Assembly (NCBI GenBank): GCA_020439925.1
Contig: JAGRPC010000116.1
Coordinates: 1-32,111 of the forward strand
Reading direction: 5' to 3'
DNA from: Verrucomicrobiia bacterium
Lineage (GTDB): Bacteria > Verrucomicrobiota > Verrucomicrobiia > Verrucomicrobiales > DEV007
DNA: 32,111 nucleotides
Of the stretch, positions 1 through 6,443 are shown piece after piece. Position 1 is the first letter of the stretch; every line of letters begins with the position of its first letter. Position numbers and translations under genes: made by a program. The notes below the pieces were generated by a model that saw nothing but the letters and a program-made list of their open reading frames with translations, was not told the origin of the DNA and did not search any database.

Positions 1-364
1 CCATCGACAACACTCCGGTCAGGAAAGAATGCACCGCGAAGTGGCCGCCTTTCACATCGTGGTCCAGCCCCGAGTAGAGCGTGAAGTTGTTCCGGTGCGG
101 CTCCAGGGGCTTGAGCAGCCGCGGCATCTCGTAGTCGGGACCGGGATCCTTCGGAAAAAACTCGGGTTGATAAAAGCCGAGCAGGTTCCCGATCGCCACC
201 ATTCGGGTGGGACGGTCCTCCGAGGGGGCGGAATCCGCCCCGATCGCCAGGCCGGAACCAAGAACTCCTGGCAGGAGCGAGTCCAGGGCCGGCAAGGCCA
301 GGGTGGCTCCGGCCGATTTCAGGAAAAATCGGCGTCGGGTGAGAGGGGTGCGACGTGGTGCCAT
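1..364 (-). CDS. DUF1552 family protein, N-terminal part (cut by window edge)
   Basis: The minus strand reads open from an ATG at 364 to the left edge, about 121 codons. The N-terminus carries a twin-arginine-like export signal (RRRFFLKSAG followed by a short Ala/Leu stretch). It continues with RMVAIGNLLGFYQPEFFPK, a GPDYEMPRLLKPLEPHR segment and a GLDHDVKGGHF segment. This is the pattern I know from DUF1552 (PF07586) proteins of Planctomycetes and Verrucomicrobia, which are exported, have no established biochemical role, and usually sit beside DUF1592/DUF1588 cytochrome-type proteins; that neighbour would be off the left edge. The C-terminal two thirds are missing here. The family call is from recognition of the conserved N-terminal blocks; nothing further can be said of function. 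Confidence 0.85.
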   Translation of the reverse strand, partial: MAPRRTPLTRRRFFLKSAGATLALPALDSLLPGVLGSGLAIGADSAPSEDRPTRMVAIGNLLGFYQPEFFPKDPGPDYEMPRLLKPLEPHRNNFTLYSGLDHDVKGGHFAVHSFLTGVLSM

Positions 365-463
365 ATCGGGATTCAACGGATGCTCTCAATGAAACCACGC
401 AACCTAGCCGAGGGTCGCGCGACTTCCGCCCCAAAAATGCGGACGCGTTCGAGCCAAGACCGT

Positions 464-1600
464 TCACTTTTTCTCCACCGGGTGTGCCGTGAGTTTCGCG
501 GTCGCTTCCAGGAGAGCATTGTGCCCGTCCGCATCCTCGGGCAGGGCCTCCTCTCGGAAGGCGGGCAGGAGAATCTCCCACACGAGGTCCAGCTCCGTCT
601 GCATCTGGCTGGTCTTGGCGGTGATGGCGATCACGGCGTCGTGGTCGGGGATGACGAGACAGATCTGTCCGTCCCGCCCGTCGCCGCGAAAGCAGTTGTG
701 CCGGCAGCGCCAGAACTGGAATCCATAGCCCTCTCTCCAATCGGGATTCTTTCCGTGGGGACCCTGCGCGTTGTCCACCTGCTTCGAGGTGGCGGCGTCG
801 ACCCATGACCCGGAGAGGATCGCCTTCCCCTTCCACTGTCCTTTCTGAAGGTAGAGCTGGCCGAACTTGGCGATGTCTTCGGTGCGGACGAACAGTCCGT
901 AGCCTCCGAAGTTGTAACCCTCGGCGGAGGAGCCCCACTCGGGATCCGCGATGCCGAGCGGCTCGAAGAGGCGGGGTTTCAGGTAGTCGAGCACGGTCTG
1001 GCCCGTCGCCTTGGTGACGATGGCCGAGAGCAGGTAGCTGCCCGGCGTGTTGTAGCGGAACCAGGTTCCCGGCTCATGGGACACGGGGTGGGCGAGAAAA
1101 CCCTTCACCGTGGGTCCGGCCTCGATATCGAACTTCGGTTCCACGTCGTGCCCGCCGCTCATGGAGAGGAGATGGCGGACCTGCATGGTCTTTAGGTTTT
1201 TGTCAGGATCGGAGGGGGCTTCGTCGGGGAAGAATTTCAGGACCGGGTCGTCGAGGCTCAGCTTGCCCTCCTCCACCGCCAGCCCGACGGCCGTCGAGGT
1301 GAAGCTCTTGCTCAGCGACCAGAGGACGTGCCGTTGGTCGGCGGATTCCGGGCTCCACCACGCCTCCGCGATGACCTGTCCGTGGCGAACGAGCATGAAG
1401 CTGTGCAGGGTGTCGATACGCTGGTCTGCCGCCTCGATGAAGGATCGGATCGCCGATGAGGAGATGCCTTGGGCTTCGGGGGTGCTCCGTGGAAGGGCCG
1501 AGGCATCGGCGGCGCGGATCTTGATCGCGCTTCCTCCGAGGCTCAGGACAGCGATGGCAAAGAGGATGGGAAGCTGGTGGCGAGTGGGGCTCGTATTCAT
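464..1600 (-). CDS. Secreted beta-lactamase-family serine hydrolase
   Basis: This is a penicillin-binding-protein-like/class C beta-lactamase-fold hydrolase (PF00144), probably an esterase or peptidase acting outside the cytoplasm. The open frame extends to 1699, but the ATG at 1600 is preferred because it puts a signal peptide at the N-terminus (basic start, hydrophobic LPILFAIAVLSLGGSA, then Ala-rich cleavage site). About 378 residues follow. The nucleophile motif SxxK is SLSK (S95-K98), in a typical HVLWSLSKSFTSTA context, and the second motif is the Tyr in FRYNTPGSYLLSA (about Y183). The C-terminal block DGRDGQICLVIPDHDAVIA matches the family's last beta-strand region. It is divergent from the esterase at 1735. 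Substrate unknown. A second member of the family begins at 31008. Confidence 0.88.
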   Translation of the reverse strand: MNTSPTRHQLPILFAIAVLSLGGSAIKIRAADASALPRSTPEAQGISSSAIRSFIEAADQRIDTLHSFMLVRHGQVIAEAWWSPESADQRHVLWSLSKSFTSTAVGLAVEEGKLSLDDPVLKFFPDEAPSDPDKNLKTMQVRHLLSMSGGHDVEPKFDIEAGPTVKGFLAHPVSHEPGTWFRYNTPGSYLLSAIVTKATGQTVLDYLKPRLFEPLGIADPEWGSSAEGYNFGGYGLFVRTEDIAKFGQLYLQKGQWKGKAILSGSWVDAATSKQVDNAQGPHGKNPDWREGYGFQFWRCRHNCFRGDGRDGQICLVIPDHDAVIAITAKTSQMQTELDLVWEILLPAFREEALPEDADGHNALLEATAKLTAHPVEKK

Positions 1601-1734
1601 GGCAGGGGTGACGCGGGCGATGGTGGAGGAAATGAATTGTGCGGACAAGTCCGGATTGAGGGACGGGTAGACCTCCTTCCCGTTTTGATGAGTTGCCAAG
1701 ACTCCCGCCGACAGGCTAGCATCGTCCTCGTCAC

Positions 1735-2658
1735 ATGAAACGCCTGCTCCTCCCGATTCTTCTGATTACCCTGCTCCAGGCCGAGGAATCCTCGAGACTC
1801 TGGACTTCCAGCGATGGCCGCAAGCTCGAGGGGCGTTTCGTCAAGGGATCGGACTCCACGGTGACCATCAAGCTCGCTGATGGGCGGGAGGTGGAGGTGC
1901 CTCTGGAGCGCCTTTCGGAAGCGGATGCGAAGTTTGCCCGCGATTTGACTTCGCGGAGCGGGATGGAAGAGCAAAGGAAGGAAGGATTGAAAACGGGGCC
2001 TTATGCGTCGCATCTCACCGGGGAATGGGAGAAGATGACTGCGGGGGACGGACTGCAGTTTCACTTCTTTGCCGGCAGGAACCTGAAGGCGGACCGCGTA
2101 TATCCGCTCTGCATCTACCTGCACGGATCCAGCAACACCGGTTCCGGACTTGAAAAGCGCGAGCCCGGAGCCAACGGATTCGCCAGCGAGGCGATCTACG
2201 ACAAATACCCGAGTTTTGTCGTCGCACCCGAGGCTCCTGCGGGCACGAAGGCCTTCAAGGAAATCGCCCCGCGCCTTTTTGCGCTCATCGACGACCTGGC
2301 CGCCCATCTGCCGGTGGATCGCGATCGCATTTACGTGACGGGTTACTCGATGGGAAGCATGGGCACCTGGGCCCTGATCGCGGCCCGTCCCGAGCTCTTC
2401 GCCGCTGCCGGACCCATCGGAGGACCGCTTGGTTCCACCACGGTCGAGGCGGTGCCCCGGATTCCGATCTGGCTGCACTTCGGGGAACTGGACCGGGGGG
2501 AAGAGTTCCGCAGTCTTGCCCGGCAGCTCAAGGAGAAGAATCCCGCCTTCCAATCTACCGAATACCCCGGGGCCGATCACGTCGGATTCCATTTCAAGGT
2601 GGCGAAGGACCCCGCCTTTTACGATTGGCTGTTTACCCGGAAACGTTCTACGCAGTGA
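1735..2658 (+). CDS. Exported SHD1-domain alpha/beta hydrolase (esterase-like)
   Basis: A 307-residue protein. Residues 1-16 look like a signal peptide (MKRLLLPILLITLLQA). Residues about 21-70 form an SHD1 (SLA1 homology 1) domain: RLWTSSDGRKLEGRF, then a VTIKLADGREVEVPLERLS segment, the form common in secreted Verrucomicrobia and Planctomycetes proteins. From about residue 95 there is an alpha/beta hydrolase of the phospholipase/carboxylesterase or PHB-depolymerase type: oxyanion-hole LHG at 129-131, nucleophile elbow GYSMG with Ser205, a likely acid in FGELDRGEE (D253) and His in GADHVG (H282). It probably cleaves esters in the periplasm or outside. The next gene, 81 bases downstream on the same strand, also carries an SHD1 domain, so the two may form a polysaccharide-related pair. 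Substrate not determined. Confidence 0.85.
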   Translation: MKRLLLPILLITLLQAEESSRLWTSSDGRKLEGRFVKGSDSTVTIKLADGREVEVPLERLSEADAKFARDLTSRSGMEEQRKEGLKTGPYASHLTGEWEKMTAGDGLQFHFFAGRNLKADRVYPLCIYLHGSSNTGSGLEKREPGANGFASEAIYDKYPSFVVAPEAPAGTKAFKEIAPRLFALIDDLAAHLPVDRDRIYVTGYSMGSMGTWALIAARPELFAAAGPIGGPLGSTTVEAVPRIPIWLHFGELDRGEEFRSLARQLKEKNPAFQSTEYPGADHVGFHFKVAKDPAFYDWLFTRKRSTQ

Positions 2659-2739
2659 CCATTGAAAGGCCTTGAGTCGGCCCACGAGGGAAGGGGTTTC
2701 GCCGGAGATTCCGCCCCTTGGTTGAGCCCCGTGATGTCC

Positions 2740-4458
2740 ATGAAAACCGTCCGACTTCTGAAGGGATTCGCCTGGGCAATACTGATACTCTCCTCCCTGC
2801 TCCATGCGGAGCCTTCGAAGATATTCGGCGTCAACGGGGAGAGCTGGCAGGTGGCGGGCGGACCGCTTCCGGATTTTTCCTATGCCGGGTATCAGCGCGG
2901 TGAAAAGCCGCTTCCCGAACGACAGCCGGAAGTGTCGGTCAAGGACTACGGGGCTGTCGGGGACGGGACGACCGATGACACCGCCGCTATCCAGAAAGCC
3001 ATCGACGAGAATCCCGGCAAGACCATCGCCCTGCCCGAGGGGCGCTACCTCCTCTCCGACGTGGTGACGATCAAAACCTCGGGCACCGTGCTGCAAGGAG
3101 AAGGGCCGGACCGATCGGTGATCGTCGCTCCCGTGCCACTGCAGGAGATCCATCCCTTGCCGATCAGCTATCCTGAAACCGGGGGCACGGCCTACGCCTA
3201 TTCGGGCGCGTTCTTCAGCGCGGCCGGATCGACCGGCTACTTTTCGAACGATGCCCGTCCGGTGATCGCTCCGGCTACGCGAGGCGACTCCGTCGTGCAA
3301 CTTGCTCCCGGCCATTCCTTCGAGGCAGGCGACGAAGTGGTGGTCGTGTCCACGGACGAGAGTGAATTGACCCTGCTGCGTTATCTCTATCGGGAGGATG
3401 TGACGGATCTCTCGAAGGCGGAGAAGGACCGGAGTTTCCGTCATGTCAGTCGAGTGAAATCCGTGGAAGGCGGGACCTTGGTCCTGGAGCGACCCTTGCG
3501 GATCGAACTCCGTCCAGAGTGGAGGCCGGAAGTCCGTTCCTTTCAGCCTCGCTTGCAGGAAGTCGGCATCGAGCACCTGGCTTTCGAGTTCCCAGAGGAT
3601 CCCTATCTGGGGCATTTCACGGAGAAGGGATTCAACGCGATCCAGATGAACGGGGTGGCGCACAGCTGGGTGCGGGACGTGGTCATCCGCAACGCCGATT
3701 CCGGCATCAAGCTGGGCGGGTCGGTCTTCAGCACTGTCACCGGCATCGTGTTGGAATCCGGAAGGAAGGCACCAAACCCGCACGATGCCACCGGACACCA
3801 TGGTATCTCTCTCGAAAGCCTTGACTGCCTTTGCACGGCTTTCGAGTTCCGGACCAAATTCATCCACGACCTCACAGTAAGCGGGGGTTCCGTGGGCTGC
3901 GTATTCTCAAAGGGAAAGGGGCCGGACCTCTCGCTCGATCACCACAAGCTCGCGCCCTACGAGAACCTTTTCTCCAACCTCGATTTGGGAAAGGGCGAAC
4001 GGATGTTTCTGAGTGGTGGCCACGACGGCATCGGCCGTCATTCGGCCGCAGGCAATACCTACTGGAACCTGGAATCCAAGGGCAGCGTGGAGATGCCCGA
4101 GGGCTTCGGTCCCTCGCGCCTCAATTTTGTCGGGGTAAAGATGCGAGGAGGGGGGCGACCGGATCCGGAGGGACTCTGGATTGAATCGATTCGGCCGGGA
4201 AGCCTCGAGCCAGCGGACTTGCACGCTGCCCAATTGGCCTTGCGCCTCGGCGTGGCAGATCCGGTTTCGGGTGGAAATATCGGTGGCCTGCAGGACTGGA
4301 CGAACACGGAGGGGCGGACCATCCGGGCCTACTTTAGCGGGTCGGACGGGGAAGAGGTGCTGCTGAAGCTGGAAAGTGGACAGACGGTTCGTTATCCGCT
4401 GGGCAAGCTCTCCGAGGATTCCCGGGCTTTGGCACGGAAGCTCGCTAACAGACCGTGA
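2740..4458 (+). CDS. Pectate-lyase-like beta-helix protein with C-terminal SHD1 domain
   Basis: About 572 residues from the chosen ATG. The frame is open from 2662, but the ATGs at 2734 and 2740 directly precede a clear signal peptide (MKTVRLLKGFAWAILILSS). The block VSVKDYGAVGDGTTDDTAAI, followed by ALPEGRYLLSD, is the hallmark of the pectate lyase 3/GH28-like right-handed beta-helix superfamily (PF12708). The rest is the long coil region, with motifs such as RDVVIRNADSGIKLGGS. The last about 50 residues (DWTNTEGRTIRAYFSG, then TVRYPLGKLSEDSRAL) form a second copy of the SHD1 domain, which is N-terminal in the gene before it. Likely an exported polysaccharide-binding or -cleaving protein. 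Catalytic residues cannot be assigned from the sequence alone, so substrate and even enzymatic activity are open. Confidence 0.85.
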   Translation: MKTVRLLKGFAWAILILSSLLHAEPSKIFGVNGESWQVAGGPLPDFSYAGYQRGEKPLPERQPEVSVKDYGAVGDGTTDDTAAIQKAIDENPGKTIALPEGRYLLSDVVTIKTSGTVLQGEGPDRSVIVAPVPLQEIHPLPISYPETGGTAYAYSGAFFSAAGSTGYFSNDARPVIAPATRGDSVVQLAPGHSFEAGDEVVVVSTDESELTLLRYLYREDVTDLSKAEKDRSFRHVSRVKSVEGGTLVLERPLRIELRPEWRPEVRSFQPRLQEVGIEHLAFEFPEDPYLGHFTEKGFNAIQMNGVAHSWVRDVVIRNADSGIKLGGSVFSTVTGIVLESGRKAPNPHDATGHHGISLESLDCLCTAFEFRTKFIHDLTVSGGSVGCVFSKGKGPDLSLDHHKLAPYENLFSNLDLGKGERMFLSGGHDGIGRHSAAGNTYWNLESKGSVEMPEGFGPSRLNFVGVKMRGGGRPDPEGLWIESIRPGSLEPADLHAAQLALRLGVADPVSGGNIGGLQDWTNTEGRTIRAYFSGSDGEEVLLKLESGQTVRYPLGKLSEDSRALARKLANRP

Positions 4459-4552
4459 GTTGAGGAGCATCTGGGAACATTCCTGCCTTTTCGAAGGAAC
4501 CCCAAGATCCCACCTCTCTTTCCCAATCCAAGGGCCTGATAGGATGCAGAAG

Positions 4553-4592
4553 TTTGATTTATAAAAAAATAATATTATTTTCATAAATCAAA
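4553..4592. promoter_or_regulatory. Long AT-rich palindrome upstream of the SRPK-like kinase
   Basis: A nearly perfect inverted repeat. The outer arms TTTGATTTAT (4553-4562) and ATAAATCAAA (4583-4592) pair fully. The inner arms AAAATAAT (4566-4573) and ATTATTTT (4574-4581) pair fully. Only AAA on the left against C on the right interrupts the stem. It lies 26 bases before the kinase ATG and 94 bases after the preceding stop. It could be an operator for a dimeric regulator, a 5'-UTR hairpin controlling the kinase, or a weak bidirectional terminator; there is no GC-rich stem plus T-tract of the classical kind. The AT content contrasts strongly with the neighbouring genes. Confidence 0.6.
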
Positions 4593-4618
4593 GTTTCACC
4601 CGCGCCTTTCGAAATCTG

Positions 4619-5848
4619 ATGTCTGAGAAATTCCCGGAAGTGGCCCTGAAAATCCACCGTCGTCGGTATGGCAATGACGGAAGGAGGGAATTCTTCGTCA
4701 CCCGATACATCGTGGAGCAAGGGCTTCCTCTTGATGCGGTTTCCGTTCCCTTTGAAGGGTTTGAAGCGGCAGAAGGCCATGTTTGTCTGGCCTACCCCCT
4801 TCTTGGCAAGGACTTGAACGGATGGAACCAGGACCGCGGGCGTCCTTTTTCCGTCGAAGAAACGCGGAGGATTGCGAAGAAGACCCTTGTATTCCTTGAC
4901 GCCTTCCACGAAAGCGGCGCGGCGCACACGGATATCAAGCCGGACAATTTCCTTTATGATCCCGGCACCGGAGAGATTCGCCTGATCGACTTCGGCAATT
5001 CGGAGCGACGTTTCAAGCGAGGTACCCCCGTTGCGACTCGTGAGTACACTCCGCCAGAGGGGATCATCGGTGGAGAACTGGGTCCGGCGGTGGATCTGTG
5101 GTCTTTCGCCTGCACGATCTTCGAACTCCTGACGCGGGAGTTTCTTTTTGATCCGCATGAGGCGGCTGCCGAGAAATACGTCGAGTTTTCAGATGACGGG
5201 GATGAAGACGAAGCGGAGGAGGAAGCCTCCTCTTCGGGAGAAGATCCGTCCGAAGAAGAGGGCCCGTATGCCAAGGGGAGGCTGGTCGCCGGCAAATACC
5301 GGATTCTCGAAGAACTCGGAAGCGGACATTTTGCCAGGGTGTGGCGGGCGAAGGTTGTTCATCCAGATCGTCATCTCGAGCCGCTGAGTCGACCTGCGGG
5401 CTCCGAGGTCTCGGCGGGGGTTTCGTCGGCGCCAGCGGTTCCCCAAACGTCCGGAGTCGAAGCACCGGTTTCACTGCCCGACCGGGCACGAGAGGCTCGT
5501 CGTAACAACAGGAAGCGATTCGGTGTCACCGACACCTATGACCTGGCCTTGAACTACGAGCACCTTCTCCTGATGCAGAACCTGCTTGGCCCCTGTCCTT
5601 CGGAAATGGCGAAGGACGGGATCTTCCACCAGATCTACTTCCGCCCGGACGGAGTCCTGAAATTCGATCCTTCGCCGGAGCCGGTCGCAGCGGAAAAAAC
5701 GATCTCAGCCAGACTGGTTAAGTCGGGTATTGCGAAAGAGGAAGCCACGCAGATCGAATCGCTTCTTCTCGCCATGTTGCGGTATGAGCCAAGGAAACGG
5801 GCCACGGCCGAACAGTGCCTCGCCCATTCGTGGTTGTCAGGGGCTTGA
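4619..5848 (+). CDS. SRPK-like serine/threonine protein kinase with rearranged N-lobe
   Basis: A 409-residue protein kinase. Visible motifs: beta3 lysine VALK (K11); catalytic loop HTDIKPDN (103-110), with the HTD form used by SR-protein kinases instead of HRD; metal-binding DFG (124-126); TREYTPPE (140-147), which replaces APE; DLWSFACTIFELLTREFLFDPH (159-180), very close to the SRPK block ending FEPH; and C-terminal RATAEQCLAHSWL. An acidic run (about 191-214), then GKYRILEELGSGHFARVW (225-242), resembles the SRPK N-terminus and glycine-rich loop, but it lies inside the chain rather than before K11. Only 26 bases separate the palindrome from the ATG and no in-frame ATG lies upstream. The gene is followed on the same strand by an SK/SR-repeat peptide, its likely substrate. 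Catalytic residues appear intact; activity is inferred. No transmembrane segment, so cytoplasmic. Confidence 0.88.
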   Translation: MSEKFPEVALKIHRRRYGNDGRREFFVTRYIVEQGLPLDAVSVPFEGFEAAEGHVCLAYPLLGKDLNGWNQDRGRPFSVEETRRIAKKTLVFLDAFHESGAAHTDIKPDNFLYDPGTGEIRLIDFGNSERRFKRGTPVATREYTPPEGIIGGELGPAVDLWSFACTIFELLTREFLFDPHEAAAEKYVEFSDDGDEDEAEEEASSSGEDPSEEEGPYAKGRLVAGKYRILEELGSGHFARVWRAKVVHPDRHLEPLSRPAGSEVSAGVSSAPAVPQTSGVEAPVSLPDRAREARRNNRKRFGVTDTYDLALNYEHLLLMQNLLGPCPSEMAKDGIFHQIYFRPDGVLKFDPSPEPVAAEKTISARLVKSGIAKEEATQIESLLLAMLRYEPRKRATAEQCLAHSWLSGA

Positions 5849-5996
5849 AGGGTCTCGGTAGAAGCGGAACAGCCGAAAGAACTTCCAAAGGGGATCACGC
5901 GGCGACCTTCGCTCGATTTGGGTTTTTCCAGTGGGCAATTCCACTCCGTGTCTGCCAGTTCCGGGCATTCGGGAGATAAAGCTATGGCAGGCGCAT

Positions 5997-6065
5997 TTGA
6001 CTATAATTATCAAAATTGAGATGTTTATAAAAATTTTGTTGTAATTTTGCAAAAAATAGATAAAG
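5997..6065 (+). promoter_or_regulatory. AT-rich promoter/operator region before the SK/SR peptide gene
   Basis: The 289-base gap between kinase and peptide genes holds no gene but turns sharply AT-rich from about 5997. TTGACT (5997-6002) could be a -35 box, with GATGTT (6020-6025) 17 bases on as a weak -10. The motif AATTTTG occurs at 6032-6038 and 6043-6049 (start-to-start 11 bases) and as its complement CAAAATT at 6011-6017 (21 bases before the first). The spacings are near one and two helical turns, as expected for a regulator binding on one face. A small stem TGGTT/AACCA lies further on in the leader. The peptide ATG has only a weak GGAA (6126-6129) as ribosome site. Exact promoter uncertain. 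Confidence 0.4.
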
Positions 6066-6137
6066 TCATCTTCATTCAAGCAGGAACAATTTCACGACCT
6101 GGTTGATAGAACCAAAAACACAAACGGAACTAGAATC

Positions 6138-6308
6138 ATGAAACAAAGCATCTTCACGAAGTTCGCTGACGCTGAAATCCTCGGTCTTGAACAAGTCACT
6201 GGCGGCGGAAAGACCAAGTGCGGTTCTTCCAGCAAGTCGAAGTCCAAGAGCAAGAGCCGGAGCCGTTCGGGATCTCGCGGAGGCTGCTGCGATTGCTACT
6301 GCTGGTAA
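6138..6308 (+). CDS. SK/SR-repeat double-glycine-leader peptide (putative RiPP precursor)
   Basis: A 56-residue peptide. The leader (1-23) ends in VTGG with L17 at -7 and V20 at -4 relative to cleavage after G23, which fits the double-glycine signal read by C39 peptidase transporters. The predicted core (24-56) starts GKTKCG, followed by SSSKSKSKSKSRSRSGSR (30-47) and the tail GGCCDCYCW. The core has ten serines, nine Lys/Arg, five Cys and one Asp. The alternating SK/SR stretch looks like an SR-domain, the substrate type of SRPK kinases, and an SRPK-like kinase is the gene before. The C39 transporter is the gene after. A strong terminator follows the stop, so the peptide may have its own abundant short transcript. 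Inferred: phosphorylated on serine in the cytoplasm, trimmed and exported. The Cys tail could bind metal or form disulfides. Final role (antimicrobial, signal, mineral- or surface-binding) unknown. Confidence 0.85.
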   Translation: MKQSIFTKFADAEILGLEQVTGGGKTKCGSSSKSKSKSKSRSRSGSRGGCCDCYCW

Positions 6309-6333
6309 TCTCACTCAAAAGTGAATTCCTTTG

Positions 6334-6372
6334 AAAGGGAGGCAGGTATGCTGCCTCCCTTTTGTGTTTTTT
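6334..6372 (+). terminator. Strong intrinsic terminator after the peptide gene
   Basis: Perfect 12-bp stem AAAGGGAGGCAG (6334-6345) / CTGCCTCCCTTT (6351-6362) with a 5-base loop GTATG, followed by a T-rich run to 6372. It lies 25 bases after the peptide stop and separates the peptide from the transporter gene. High peptide transcription with reduced or separate transporter transcription is the expected effect. Confidence 0.9.
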
Positions 6373-6373
6373 A

Positions 6374-6401
6374 TTGAAAATATAGAAAATTTGATTATGT
6401 T
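6374..6401 (+). promoter_or_regulatory. Possible sigma70-type promoter for the transporter operon
   Basis: TTGAAA (6374-6379) and TATGTT (6396-6401) are separated by 16 bases in an AT-rich stretch directly after the terminator and 42 bases before the first possible transporter ATG. The position right after a strong terminator favours a separate promoter for the transporter and adaptor genes. Boxes are only partial matches. Confidence 0.4.
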
Positions 6402-6443
6402 GAGAGGCTTTTAACCGATGCGCCTCCCAGTCTTTTCCTTTGA

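Noticed and set aside
1597-3867. 756-codon open frame on the minus strand opposite the SHD1 and beta-helix genes
   Set aside because: Its translation is low-complexity, Arg/Gly/His-rich and has no domain, while the plus strand carries signal peptides and clear families. It is an effect of high GC content. The same applies to minus-strand frames at 7113-8246, 9197-10213 and 15871-16989, and to the plus-strand frame 29-808.
4619-6308. Lanthipeptide synthesis (kinase making phosphoserine for elimination to dehydroalanine and thioether rings with the Cys)
   Set aside because: Class III, IV and V lanthipeptide systems also need a lyase and usually a cyclase; none is seen in the window and the kinase has no such domain. 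It cannot be fully excluded if those enzymes are encoded elsewhere.
6072-6314. 80-codon minus-strand frame covering the peptide gene
   Set aside because: It is the complement of the SK/SR repeat and gives an Ala/Leu-rich repeat by base composition only; the plus-strand peptide has leader, terminator and matching exporter.
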